64,000 nt of DNA, taken from Haemaphysalis longicornis (Eukaryota > Arthropoda > Arachnida > Ixodida > Ixodidae). Shown one piece after another: positions 11,450 to 22,312 of this stretch (its first letter is position 1; each line of letters opens with the position of its first letter). The stretch lies in NCBI GenBank assembly GCA_013339765.2, contig CM023448.1, positions 331,656,941 through 331,720,940 on the forward strand, in the 5' to 3' direction. Position numbers and translations under genes: made by a program. The notes beneath the pieces were generated by a model. The model saw only the letters and a list, made by a program, of their open reading frames with translations. It was not told the origin of the DNA and ran no database searches.

Positions 11450-11887
11450 TCAGTTACGGAAACACATGGGAAACATATTCCTTATAACGAAGTTCACATC
11501 GGAGATATCGAACTCTGTGCGCCTAGAATGGCCGCCGAAATGCATGGTCTCGAAGCGGCGATTGAGATGTGGATTGGCCGCGACCACGGAGCAAGAGCCG
11601 CGACTGAGACATTGCGCCTCGCACGGAGCGACGTGACGCCCGACACTTTCCGTAACTGTTTCCGACGCGCGGGACTCACGACGGAACCCGCCCAGTCAGC
11701 GAGTCCGGACCAAGACAGCAGCATTGGTGAACTGTGGGAAGAGCTGGCCAATGTTCCCGATGATGTCGCGAGTGAAAGCCGTCCGACGCTTGTAATGAAG
11801 CGCTTTCGGCAGTCGATGTGCTCCGCCAATGCTTCTTCGATTTTGGAGGACGCGGGCTCGAACTGGTGCAAACAATGTTTCGTGTAG
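11450..11887 (+). pseudogene. pogo/Tigger transposase, C-terminal remnant
   Basis: An open frame ending at a TAA at 11885-11887 reads acidic and helical sequence containing DVTPDTFRNCFRRAG at about 11629-11673. That motif, followed by an acidic stretch, is characteristic of the region after the DDE domain in Tigger/CENP-B-like transposases. The DNA-binding (CENP-B/HTH) and catalytic DDE parts are missing, so it cannot be active. The open frame extends upstream across the 5' inverted repeat, which shows its apparent start is not the original one. The surviving frame is intact for well over 100 codons, so the deletion may be recent or the piece may be under weak constraint; I favour the former. 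Confidence 0.7.
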
Positions 11888-12121
11888 AGAATGCTATGCT
11901 AGCTGAAACCGCCAACACGAAAGTGAAAACAAAAATCACCGCTTTTTTTTTTCTTTCTGCAAAGTAGGAAATTGGGGCAGAAAGTAGCTTTATTACTTGC
12001 AATAGATGGATTATTTTGGGTGTGGTAATGGCTACTTTACTGTGTTCGTTTCTGCATGCGGGGATGGTGGAGTTGGGTAGGGGGCAGGGCTCCCGCGGAT
12101 TGCGAACTCGTAACAATCAGC

Positions 12122-12255
12122 TCGTTATAGGCGGCACGTTAAAGATCCCCAGGTGGTCAAAATTAATCCGGAGCCCTCCACTACGGCGCGCCTCATCGCC
12201 TGCGTTGCGTCGGCGCGTTAATCTCTACAATCAATCAATCAATCGTTATAGGCGG
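12122..12255 (+). mobile_element. 5'-truncated Ruka-like SINE nested in pogo element
   Basis: Starts within the SINE core (CACGTTAAAGATCCCCAGG) and ends in an AATC tail. Exact 13-bp target duplications, tcgttataggcgg, lie at 12122-12134 and 12243-12255. The promoter half is missing, so the copy is dead on arrival. It must be younger than the pogo element it interrupts. Confidence 0.9.
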
Positions 12256-12335
12256 GTTTGGCTATATCGAACTATTAGATATATCGAACTAATCGAAGTG
12301 CATATTGCAGTTCGCTATAAACGGGTTTGACTGTA

Positions 12336-14109
12336 TGTTAAACTTTTTATCTTATTTTTGCCCAAACCCAGCTGTTTGAATAGTCTTGGAAACATTTTGC
12401 TGTGATTGTCAGCCAGAAACTGTGATTTTCTTACTACGACTGGAGTACACTGTTGGAACTGTTCCAAAATTCTCATTATGCATGCTATGATTTGATTCCG
12501 CGGCCCCCAATTACGCTACTTTTCATCAGTGTGTAGAATAATCCCTTTAAATGCATGCGTGTTATGCTCTGTGTAGCACCCTTGAATATGTTCTATTTGT
12601 GCGAAATGATAGGGTCATATTATGCACTTGTATTGGCTTCCTGAGCAGCCGAATATTTTGTAATATTTGTGTTTAGTATTATTGTCTTCATATTTTGTGC
12701 TTGCCGTTATTTACGATGTCTGCCTGATGTAAGACTCCGGGCCACTTTAACCTGGTTTTTAAAATGTTCTTCCTGGGATCCTTTTTCTCTTGCAAAAATA
12801 AAGCTTATTCTTAATTTTTATTTCACATTTGAATGTCCGAGATGTGAAGTTTAGCTTTAGAGGTAGAAAGGGCTGGACTCCTTCCCTGTTTTGGTCTTGT
12901 CGTAATGTTTTAGCGTTGCTTCCATGGCTAAGCGCCTGATATGATTTCAAGGCTTGCTCGTCGGGGCGAAACCTGTGCTCCGCGACTCGCACAAGAAGGC
13001 GTGCAGTACGTTTGAATTGCCCTGCCTCAAATATACACACCCTTGTCCTCCGGTGGGCGCAACGAAATAGGGCGCAAGAAGGAGACTGACCGTGTATGCG
13101 CGTGTCCGCTGGTTTTGGGCCGACAGGCCCGAAAGAAGATAAATGATGGTCCCTGATGTCGCAACTAACGCACTCGTCCGCCGGTGTGTTCGCTGCGTCT
13201 CTAGCAGATACCCGCGCAGCACGGTGTACGCGAAAGTGAGGGAGACAGATGGTCGGCGAGGTAAGTAAGTGCAGAGGCGAAAAAGAATAATAAAAGACGG
13301 AAGACAAACCAGCAGCTTCTAGTGGCACACTGTCGTCGTGCTCCTTACGCGCCGCAGACAAACTGCGTCGTGTCGACGCAGGGGTGCCAAACTAGCCCCA
13401 CACGAACGGTGTGAGCGTTGACATTGAGTCGTCATGACGGGGAGTCCCCTAAAAAGGTTTCGACTCAGGAAAAAAAGAAGATATGTGCAAGAAAGTGGAT
13501 TTTAAAAGGCTCTGCTTACAATGACGGGCAGAACATGGGTCGGCCGGAGTGGAAAAGCGTGGGCTGTAGCAATATTTGCAGGCCAGGTTATTGCGAGGTA
13601 CGCTGCCGCACGTTTTTTGTAATGCACGTCTGGCGCGAGAGAAGCAGGCAGATGAAAGTAGAATATGGAGTTGAAATTGCAGCGCGTAAGAAACTTGGCT
13701 ACGAAGGGCGCCTGCAGCGAGCGAACGCTGTGCTCGAAGACTCTGCAAAGCTTGTAGACGAACATAGCGCTGAAGCCACTCAGTCAAGACGCCCTAGCGC
13801 TCTATAAAGGCGTTTCAATTAAACAGCACTGTCTGGAGCACCCTTAAAAAAGCATAAGTCATTCCGCTCTACGAAGGTGGATAGCTCTTTAGCACACGAC
13901 ACAGAGGCGCTGCAGAGAATTTTGAACACAAGTACGAACTCATTTATTGTTAACGAACTACTGATTACAAGTAAATGAAGCTCGGCGGAATGATACGGTC
14001 GTTTTAGCTGCCAATTGCCACATTATTTCTGTTCCGAAAGTCTTGATGCAATAAGAGTTGCAGCCGTGTTCTGTAACTATACTTCTCCTGTAGATACCGT
14101 CGTATTGGC
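12336..14109. other. Intergenic DNA, no gene recognised
   Basis: No domain or repeat family is identified. Frames of 200 codons (12759-13361, minus) and 129 codons (13418-13807, plus) lack recognisable motifs and overlap other open frames, so I do not call them genes. Confidence 0.45.
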
Positions 14110-14120
14110 AGCAGACTGGA

Positions 14121-14169
<49 letters not shown>

Positions 14170-14178
14170 GATTGATTG

Positions 14179-14210
<32 letters not shown>

Positions 14211-14211
14211 C

Positions 14212-14244
<33 letters not shown>

Positions 14245-14268
14245 GACTGATTGATTGATTGATGATTG

Positions 14269-14333
<65 letters not shown>

Positions 14334-14492
14334 GAGGACTTTGGATTAATTTTGATCTCCTGGGGATCTTCAACGTGCGCCGAAATCTCTAACACGCGGG
14401 CGTTTTCGCTTTTAGCCTCCATCAGAAAAGCGGCCGCCACGGCCGGGAGTCAAGCCCGTGTTCTTCGGCTCAGCAGTACAAAGCAGACTGAA
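14110..14492 (-). mobile_element. Ruka-like SINE with expanded tail
   Basis: Read on the minus strand, a 5'-truncated SINE (starting near the A-box/B-box region at about 14480) runs through the core and ends in an AATC tail of about 210 bp (14122-14332). Flanking imperfect direct repeats, agcagactggaa (14110-14121) and agcagactgaa (14482-14492), fit a target duplication with one indel. The B-box is mutated to a GACTCCCGG form. Confidence 0.82.
14122..14332. repeat. (TTGA)n microsatellite, SINE tail
   Basis: About 50 units with scattered interruptions. It is the tail of the minus-strand SINE that follows and reads AATC in the SINE sense. Confidence 0.95.
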
Positions 14493-16639
14493 TGGTTGTA
14501 ACCTTTATACTTCACCAGGAACTAATTGCGACAGTTGAGGAAAACTCGATGTAATGTTTGGAGTCGTCTTAGCAAAGTTTCGATAAAAGAAGAGTCACAG
14601 CCGTTTCCTGCTGAGTATTCGTGGTAAAGGTGGCTTTACCTCAAGGCGTTTTTGCTCGCCAACATGAGAATTGTGCAGAACCATAGCCATATAAAGGTTC
14701 GTTTTTTGAGAGATCCTCTTCGCCATTCTTGTAGTGGCGTAGTGGCCAAACACAAGAACGACGTCCTTTTAATGTTCCGAAATCTCATTTTGGCCGAAAT
14801 TAATAAGGAACCCCCTAAACGGTCTCTCCTCGCACCTCAGTGCTGTAAATACGATCTATATTAAACACAAGAAGGAGAAAAAAATCTTCTCGTACATTTT
14901 TTTTTGACAAATGGCAAGTACAGACGCCTAGACGTAGATGTGTGAAAAGAATATGTGCAGCTGAGAGCTATGCAGTGTAATAAACTTCTGAGTGGAAGTT
15001 CTTTGTGTGTGCGCGTGTGAAGGGGTGTGGAGGGGGTGGGCTGATGTTGTGGAATCCAAGTTCTTCTGTTGTTAAGAGGCCCACGCTGGCGATTTGCGCC
15101 CAAAGTCCAACGTAAAGAAACGAGCAAGAAATAAATTAGGATAGAAAAGAGGCGGGAGGGAGTCATGCACGCTTTGCCAGTTCTGCACGACCGCCAGGCC
15201 AGCAACAAAGGTCACAGCTGTCCATTATCTCGGCTCTTTTTTCCTTCACCCGCCTGACATTGCAGACCCCCCACTGACGCCTCCACCGATAACAGACGCC
15301 TGTCGCGGCGCTATAAGCTCTAGCTCGTAGGTCAGAGTTCGCGTCGTCGCCGCCGACAAATACCGTTAGCACGGCCTGTTTCCCTCTCGAAAGCAGCCGC
15401 ATACAAACGCAAGCCCGCTCCACGCGACAACCGAATGTGGAGTGCTGCTGGTGACGGGTGGAAAGAGATCAGAGAGCAAGCTAACACTGAATTTTTCGAC
15501 CACCTTTTGGCCAATAAGTGTGCGAAATATCTCTAAACAAGGGCGTTTGGGCGAGAGAGGTTGTTGCTGGTTGTTTAAAACAAAATGTTAGAGTGTAGCA
15601 CACGCACCCTGAATTGCGAGTGCGTGATTGCACACAGAAAGTTGTAGATCGATACGCACAACTCTTCCCCACGTCATGTCAACAAGACAAATTAAGTGCG
15701 AGTGCAGCCTTGTGTTACTTTACAGAGTGCTTGCTCTCTTCGCTTTTATAGCTAGAAAAGCAGAATTATTGAGCAGCATCAGCTGGCTGGTTACAGAAAT
15801 CAAACATTTTGTTGCTACTTTGAAGATTAGTCATACGAATTGTTGGATATACAACTCAGTGCGCATGTTGCAACAACTTTTTAACAGTAGGGTGGAGTTT
15901 GGAAATCGTTGCAATTTTTTAAGTCTTACACCTGTGGTATAGGTGCAGGTGTGTGCATGAGTGGGTATGCTTCATGAGTAAAAAAAATACCGAGTTCTCC
16001 TGGTGCAAGTAAGTACTTTTAAAGTTTGTCCAAAATGTATATGCAGTTTATTTGATTCACATCCCTAATTCGCATATGTAAAAATGATGTTGAAGACTTT
16101 AATACTAACGAGAATTGAATGCTCACTGGGTGACCCCGAGATATTCATTTGGGCTATCATATACGCATGAAGACTCCTGATGGATATGAAGTTTCTTCAA
16201 AATCGAGGCTACAGCGTATGGAGGAGATGGTAGATCTTCATAAACATTCTAAAGAGGAACAGACGATGTCTTGAAGCTCAAAATCTTTTAGATTGCATGC
16301 CATGGCGTTAACCAAAAACTATAAAAAACTGGTTGTGTGTTTCAGGGCAATTTCGCTGTCCACGAAAGACGGACGTTACAAATAGGTGTGTTGAAAGTTC
16401 GGAGATTTGATGTGCTCACCTCTCCTTGTCTCTTTCCCACACATCGCGCAATACTACTGCTCCTACAGAGAACGCTTCTCTCTCCCTCACCCTAAACTCT
16501 CCGGAACAGAGGAATTGCTGCTCTGCAGAATATAAAGTATTACCTTCCCTCACCCAGTCCGCTTCTATAGTATTTTGCCCCGCTCAATCCTCTGCGGAAA
16601 ACAAGTCAGTTTCTCAACTCGGCATTTTACTTCAAATCC
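14493..16639. other. Intergenic DNA, no gene recognised
   Basis: No conserved coding or repeat signature is recognised. The 3' part (from about 16430) is pyrimidine-rich and may be a diverged upstream part of the LINE fragment that follows. Confidence 0.4.
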
Positions 16640-16816
16640 TAACAGAGCGCGAACATTACCCCAAACGACCCCCCTCTCCTATCCCTCCTTTCCAGCCCTG
16701 AGCTGTGGGAGAATCTGACGACCAACAGCCGCGTGAGCGTCCAGCAACTCCTGGCCTCCAACAGTGAGGGCTGCCCGCTCATATGTCTAATTCTTAGAAT
16801 AGGCAACCACTCCCAT
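16640..16816 (+). mobile_element. 3' fragment of I-clade LINE
   Basis: Matches the 3' coding end of the I-like LINE at 43.2-46.2 kb: shared segments include GCTGTGGGAGAA, CGTCCAGCAACT and CAACCACTCC in the same order and spacing as at about 46060-46175. The copy is diverged and its frame is broken. It lacks the TAC tail of the longer copy. Confidence 0.65.
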
Positions 16817-18023
16817 TTGAAACGGCGCCATAAAACGTTCAACTGCTATTACTATACCTCTGCGGGCATGTGCGATCACCCGTGTGAAATTTATCGTTTA
16901 AAATCTGTCATCTTATTACGATCGCCAATTCTCTCATTGTGGCGCGCAGATTAGATGATTATAGAATCGTAGTATCAATACTGTAGTTGACATCGTAAAT
17001 ATAACAATTCAAACGTTTAATCTCAAACACACTTGTCGCAGGTTTGGTTTACTTTCATTGCGAACACAAGGTAATACAAAGTAAATATAATTGAATCAAC
17101 GGATTGAATAGAGAGACACATTAAAATTTGCAAAACACACACAGTACCCCGTTCAATTATCTGTATCTCGAGTCGAATTAGACAGAACTGCAGCGATGTC
17201 AACTAGGTGCTTGATCGCTGTATTTGGTTAATTAGGCGGGAGAAAAGGGTATTTTACTTTTTGCCTGCCTCTTAAACGTGGGTACATGCCGCACAAAAAG
17301 CGCTCTTTTCGCTTTCGAATTTTTCCTTTTTTCTAGCTGGATTCCTGGGAGATGAGTCTGTGTAAAGCTGGAAGCATACCACGGGAGTATTTTCCACGAA
17401 CGCCGATGAACAGCTCTGATGACGTACAGCGAGTAATGAAGCCGCTTACGGGGGAAGAAAAGAAGCTTAAAGCCAAACGTGTTTGCTCATTACCCTCGCA
17501 AACAGGGTACACACGGCGGCAGAAAGTCCGAGCCCGAAGGAAGCCAGCAGCCGCGCTTCAGAGAAGTCGAGGAAAAGTAGCCCGAGGGCATTCGTTTGTT
17601 TAGCATACAGAGCGTGGCCTTTAGAAGCTAATGTGAAAAGAAACCCGTAGCCAGCGATATGAACCGCACCTCAGGAGATAGCTAAAGCAGGTGCCGCAGT
17701 AACTAGTGTATGGCTAATTCGAACCACTCAAGCCAACTGTACACAGTTATCATGAACGAAGATTTAAAGGAAATGGTGTGTGTTATAGTAGCACAAAAAC
17801 GAAAGTGCTTGGCTTGGAGTTGGGTTTGGTGTAGAAGTATTTAGCTAAGCAGTTTTTTTTATTACCCTGTTTCTGTTTTCTGGTAAGCGTATAATTACTC
17901 AGCAGGTTCAGAATAAAGCGTAGAAATATCAGGAGTAGAAATACTATGGGGTGGAGAGCATTCGGCACACACTCTGAAGTAGCAGTGTAAGCTACCTCTG
18001 TCACTAAAAGGAAAGCACACGAT
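16817..18023. other. Intergenic DNA, no gene recognised
   Basis: AT-rich sequence. No feature is recognised on either strand. Confidence 0.45.
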
Positions 18024-18216
18024 CAGTGCGTACTTCGGGTAATGACTTATGGCTCAGAAACTTGGGGAATACCTAACACCTGAAAGAAAACCTAAGTCGG
18101 CCCAACGATCTACGGAAAGAAGTGTGACAGGAGTAATGCTTAGAGATGGGAACAGAGCGCCTTGGATTAATAAAGAGCAAACTCGGGTGGAAGGCATCAC
18201 AGCTAAAATTGATTGA

Positions 18217-18275
<59 letters not shown>

Positions 18276-18795
18276 GATGATTTGATTGATGATTGATTGA
18301 TTGATTGATGATTGCGGGTTCAACACGCCGACCGCAACGCAGGCGATGAGGCGCGCCGTAGTGGAGGGCTCCGGATTAATTTTGACCGCCTGGGGATCTT
18401 TAACATGCGCCGAAATCTCGTACACACTGGCGTCTTTGCTTTTTGCCGCCATCAGGAAAGCGGCCGCCGCGGCCGGGAAACGAACCCGCGACCTCGTGCT
18501 AAGCAGCGCAACGCCTTAGCTACTGAGCCAGCGCGGCGGGTCACAGCTAAAATTAAGAGGAAGAAATGGAGTTGGGCAGGGTACGTAATGCGAAACAATA
18601 ACAACCGGTAGCCCATAAGGATAGCAGAATGGCTACCGAGAGACGGGACTACGAAGTAGCGGAAGACTAGTAATTCGGTGGAGGGATGAGATAAATTTGG
18701 CGGCAAACAATAGGAGCTGCTGTAGGTCAATCGAAGAGGCCTTCATCCTGCACTGTACATTAATTGGGGTGATGGAAATATAGATGATGACGGCG
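18024..18795 (+). pseudogene. RTE-like LINE, 3' end, split by a SINE
   Basis: Translation in shifting frames gives the RTE C-terminal landmarks in order: VMTYGSETWG near 18041, a basic helix ending SVTGVMLRDGNRAPW, then KRKKWSWAGYVMRNNNNR after the SINE, then a degenerate AEWLPRDG segment. These are the post-reverse-transcriptase signature of RTE-clade elements. Stops and frameshifts are frequent. The coding strand is interrupted at 18197-18554 by a minus-strand SINE with a 14-bp target duplication, and the two halves join in register of homology. The element ends near a GATGATGAC run as RTE elements do. Confidence 0.75.
18197..18554 (-). mobile_element. Full-length Ruka-like SINE nested in RTE
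   Basis: Exact 14-bp duplications, tcacagctaaaatt, lie at 18197-18210 and 18541-18554. On the minus strand the SINE starts CCCGCCGCGCTGGCTCAGTA (an A-box region), has a mutated B-box (GGTTCGTTTCC), then the core and an AATC tail with interruptions (18211-18313). It has the longest 5' end in the window and serves as the reference for truncations elsewhere. Confidence 0.92.
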
Positions 18796-19795
18796 CAATA
18801 GATCTGGAAAGTTGCAGAACGACTTGTAAAGCACCGTACTCTGTCTTTTGCGATGTGCCACATCTTGACCCAGAAGGAAAAGAGAAGACACATAAACCAG
18901 TATTTGCAAGTTTTTATTATTCAAGAATTTGGCTAGGTTCGGGCGATGTGACTTGTGATCAACTCCCGATGGTCGAGTGTGGTCAGCGCCATGCGACCTG
19001 CATTTATCATCTTAATTGTTACGAACTTAATACCGAGGTGATCCGAAACAGGATGTGGTCAACTGGACGGACGGTTCCGACAGGATGAGTAATGCCAATA
19101 TTACGCACGTGGAAAGCGTGAGTGGTATTCATATCGCAGGTGCGGTACGTTAGCATCATCTCAGTGTGGCAGCAAAATTACTGTCACTAAACACGTAGCG
19201 AAGCTCGATGCGACGCAGAGTTGGGGAAGAATTCAACGTTTTGTTGTCAAGAATCGGTTCAATCTCTGTGACCCATGAACCGAACAACCCACGAGTCACT
19301 GAGACAAAGTGCGAAGAAAAGGCTTCAACTACAACGACACTCCTGCAAGCACCTCACCCATAGCTAATTATGCTTCCAAAAGGCTGAAGAGCAGTGGCAT
19401 ATGCAGTGCGAAGTTACTGATAACATAAAATATGTTTACGAGAAAAAATAGGGGAGCTCAACGCGCATCTATTGGAAAGTCAGGGCCTGTAGAGAAGTGA
19501 TGATGGTGGCACCTCAGTTAACTCCCGTGGGGCGCAGTAGCTAATCAATCCGAATCGCGCGCGCGATGTACCTGGTTCAGGGTGCGGTCGCTGTTCTTCT
19601 AGCGGAGGCGACAAGCGAAATATCCGCTGCGCGGGAGATTAGCTGCACTTTGAGAAAAAATTTCCCCGCATTTCCCCGAGGGGAAGAATGGGAAAGTGCG
19701 AATGCAGGAGTTGAATTTGCGCGGTTCGGTAATGTTCGCGAAAGAGAGATCACCACACACACACACAACTACAAAGAAAGAAAGATGCATTTATT
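18796..19795. other. Intergenic DNA, no gene recognised
   Basis: Nothing recognised. A short (CA)n run near 19754-19766 precedes the tandem duplication. Confidence 0.45.
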
Positions 19796-20091
19796 CACAG
19801 ACACCTATTTGTGTTGTCGTTGTACTTGATTGCTAGAGCGGATCTCAGCTTTTGAAATTTCGTGTCAGTACTCCTTTTAAGCGGGTGCATTAGCCCTTCT
19901 CACGCCCGATTCCTGGCCAATCCCCCACGTGGGATGTGCCATGCACAGACACCTATTTGTGTTGTCGTTTTACCTTGATTGCTAGAGCGGATCTCAGCTT
20001 TGAAATTTCGTGTCAGTACTCCTTTAAGCGGGTGCATTAGCCCTTCTCACGCCCGATTCCTGGCCAATCCCCCACGTGGGTATGTGCCATG
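19796..20091. repeat. Tandem duplication, 148-bp unit x2
   Basis: 19796-19943 and 19944-20091 are near-identical (a few 1-nt indels). Each starts CACAGACACC and ends with the CACGTG-containing segment CCCACGTGGG followed by ATGTGCCATG. High identity implies a recent event. Confidence 0.9.
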
Positions 20092-20236
20092 TCAGCGGCC
20101 AGGCAGCGCGCGCCCATCTCCCCCCGTTGCCAAGGAAGACGAGGAGATTCCTGGCCAATCCCCCACGTGGGTATGTGGCATGTCAGCGGCCAGGCAGCAC
20201 GCGCCCATCTCCCCCCGTTGCCAAGGAAGACGAGGA
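20055..20236. repeat. Tandem duplication, 91-bp unit x2, overlapping
   Basis: 20055-20145 and 20146-20236 repeat a unit starting GATTCCTGGCCAATC. It overlaps the end of the second 148-bp unit, so the two duplications are nested and share the CCAATCCCCCACGTGGG module, which is present three times in all. Confidence 0.9.
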
Positions 20237-20999
20237 GCGCGCGCACCCGCAGCTGTTGCTATGTGGACGGACGGCGGTCACCGGAATTCAGGGTCGCTTA
20301 TAAAGTGCATTCGCACTTAAAACTCAGTCTGATAAGGTGCGATGTTGGGCTAGTTTGTCGAGCATACTTAAAGGGGTAAATAGTGCTTCCAAAGACGAAG
20401 GACAGGAAGGACGCACCCAGAGTGAGCGATGCCTTTCACTGAAAGTTAGCGCTCTGTCCATGTGCACCATTCCCGCCCTTCGCCTTTGGCTGCACTATTC
20501 CCCCACTTAAAATCACAGACACTTCAAATTGTACAAGTGCTTCCTCGCCGTGGCGTGCCTCTTATTCGAGCTGTAGCTTCGGCCTGTGAAGCACCATAGT
20601 TGACGGACTGAATTACGTCCGCGTACTCCAGTCCCCTCCCCCAGTGAGCTAAAAAACACTGTCCGAACTAGTACTCAAAATTGAATTTTCGCTCGTGATT
20701 GCGTTGAAGTGTCACCGGCAAGGTTGAATGTCGAGCTCGTTATCGCTACTGCCAGCCACGGGTCAAATCTCCAAAGTTGTTGGAGAGACAGAGGGAAGAA
20801 TGGCGGCAGGGAAAGGAAAAGCTGAAGTCGCTAAAGGCCACTTGGACTATCGGGCAAGCTCGAGGCAGGAAAATCAAACAATAAGAGAGACCCGCCGATG
20901 GAGGGAAGCCCGGCGGTAGGCAAGGCGGGTCCCGCGCAGCTCCGATTATAATTTCTTCCCAATTTCGCTTAACGAAGGAGGCCTCAGGGAAATCGGGGA
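20237..20999. other. Intergenic DNA, no gene recognised
   Basis: A segment around 20366-20460 contains ACGAAGGACAGGAAGGACGC, which may belong to a dispersed repeat. No gene is recognised. Confidence 0.35.
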
Positions 21000-21340
21000 G
21001 CTACCACTGGCAACGACGAGATAATCGAAACGTGGCGGTATCGGTGGTCCGCTTCGAGTTGGAGGTGCCGCGGGGCTCGGCCAGGGAGACACCGGATCGG
21101 GAGCCGAGCGTCGAAGCGACGCGCATCTCTGCGCCCGACAGCGGGTCATTAGAAGTTGATGGGACCATTACACGGCCAGCTCCCCTTCGCGATCGGCCCC
21201 TGCGGCCCCAAGACCGAGTTTTAACATCGGAGAACGGGATTACAATTAGCGCGAGGCCGGTGTGCTTTTCCGCGCGAAGAATCCGCCACCCACGGAAGAT
21301 TCGCACGCCACCAGCCCTGTTAATATCCCCAGCGCGACTT
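21000..21340. other. GC-rich island with ATTA cores
   Basis: GC-rich sequence punctuated by homeodomain-type cores: TAATCG near 21023, TCATTAG at 21147, CCATTAC at 21166, CAATTAG near 21244 and TTAATAT near 21321. This composition resembles arthropod developmental enhancers; a regulatory role is inference. Confidence 0.3.
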
Positions 21341-21576
21341 GCTATCTACATATAAAAAGAGAGCCGGTTTGAAGAAGAAAAACACAGCCACGAGATAATA
21401 CGTACTTGCCACGGTTTTCCAGAACAGGGCTTAAAGCAATGTCTTGTGCACGACTCGCTTTTTTTCTGTGAGGTAGATAGAGATATGAATCGCTTTGCTC
21501 GCTTTAAGTTCTGGTAATGAAGGTACCGGGAAATTATCCGGAATTCATCTCGCGATTTCTCTCGTAGGGGAGGAGG

Positions 21577-21592
21577 GTGGGGGGGGGGGGGG
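21577..21592. repeat. Poly-G run
   Basis: About 15 consecutive G within a longer G-rich segment (21567-21593). It could form a quadruplex and is a likely sequencing-length error point. Confidence 0.8.
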
Positions 21593-21593
21593 T

Positions 21594-21935
21594 AGTTAGT
21601 GCCGACGAGCGCCTTTTAACAGAAAGCTCTTTGGGAAACAGCCTGCAACCAATTCCAAAAAAAAGGTCAGCGCATTTTGCGAATGTTAACGGATTAACGG
21701 AATGTCTTAAAGGCATAGAGATGAGCTCACTAAGAATAAAAGCGAAAGTTAAGGATTCGGATACAAAACGATATGTGCATGTGAAGGCGGTATGCTAGAA
21801 TCGAACCTCACGTTGCATTCAAAGTTGTTCGGAATAAATATTCAGCATGTTACAATTTCTCACATTACACTAACTCCGTGCAACCAGCAAAACACCTGTT
21901 AAAATATAATGCCATCGAGAAAAGGACACTAATTT
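21594..21935. other. Intergenic DNA, no gene recognised
   Basis: No feature beyond short A-runs is recognised. Confidence 0.4.
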
Positions 21936-21953
21936 TATATATATATATATAAG
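21936..21953. repeat. (TA)n microsatellite
   Basis: About nine TA units just left of the long fold-back element. Confidence 0.85.
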
Positions 21954-21991
21954 CAGTAGAAGAAACTTCTCGAGGAGCCAGGAGAAATAGC

Positions 21992-22169
21992 TGAGGAAAT
22001 GGTAGACGCACGATTAAAAACAAAAACAGTGGTTTACTGACGACTCAACTGGAGGACCAGTCTTCATCTTTAGTCTTCATCTTCATCTTGAGATGAAGAC
22101 TGGTCCTCCAGTCGAAACGTAAGTAAACCACTGTTTTTGTTTTTAATCGTGCGTCTACCATTACCTCAA
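21992..22169. mobile_element. Long fold-back element, ~78-bp arms
   Basis: The left arm (about 21992-22069) and right arm (about 22091-22169) are reverse complements with only a few mismatches and a short gap. They share the blocks GTAGACGCACGATTAAAAAC, CAGTGGTTTACT and CTGGAGGACCAGTCTTCATC. The 20-nt centre is itself a TCTTCATCT repeat. Any transcript would form a long hairpin. Both sides abut TA-rich microsatellite, which suits a fold-back element inserted in or generating simple repeats. Confidence 0.85.
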
Positions 22170-22173
22170 CTAT

Positions 22174-22279
22174 GATTATAGTATATAATATATATATATA
22201 TATATATATAGATTATATATATATATATATATCACAAACACACACATATACATACTACATACATACATACATACATACA

Positions 22280-22310
<31 letters not shown>
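22174..22310. repeat. (TA)n and (ACAT)n microsatellites
   Basis: TA-rich runs at 22180-22232, then about 13 ACAT units at 22255-22308. No coding meaning. Confidence 0.9.

Positions 22311-22312
<2 letters not shown>

Larger units (their letters stand above)
11383..12335 (+). mobile_element. pogo/Tigger-like transposon, deletion derivative
   Basis: Outer ends CAGTCAAACCCGGCTATAACG (11385 on) and the reverse complement of CGCTATAAACGGGTTTGACTG (ending 12333) are inverted repeats, each bordered by a TA dinucleotide (11383-11384, 12334-12335). TA duplication and CAGT termini are typical of the Tc1/mariner-pogo group. The 949-bp body is too short for a full transposase, retains only a C-terminal coding segment (see next entry) and carries a nested SINE at 12122-12255. 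Element orientation follows the transposase remnant. Confidence 0.82.

Noticed and set aside
14122..14440. 160-codon frame with a long INQS repeat
   Set aside because: The repeated peptide is only the translation of the AATC microsatellite tail of a SINE.
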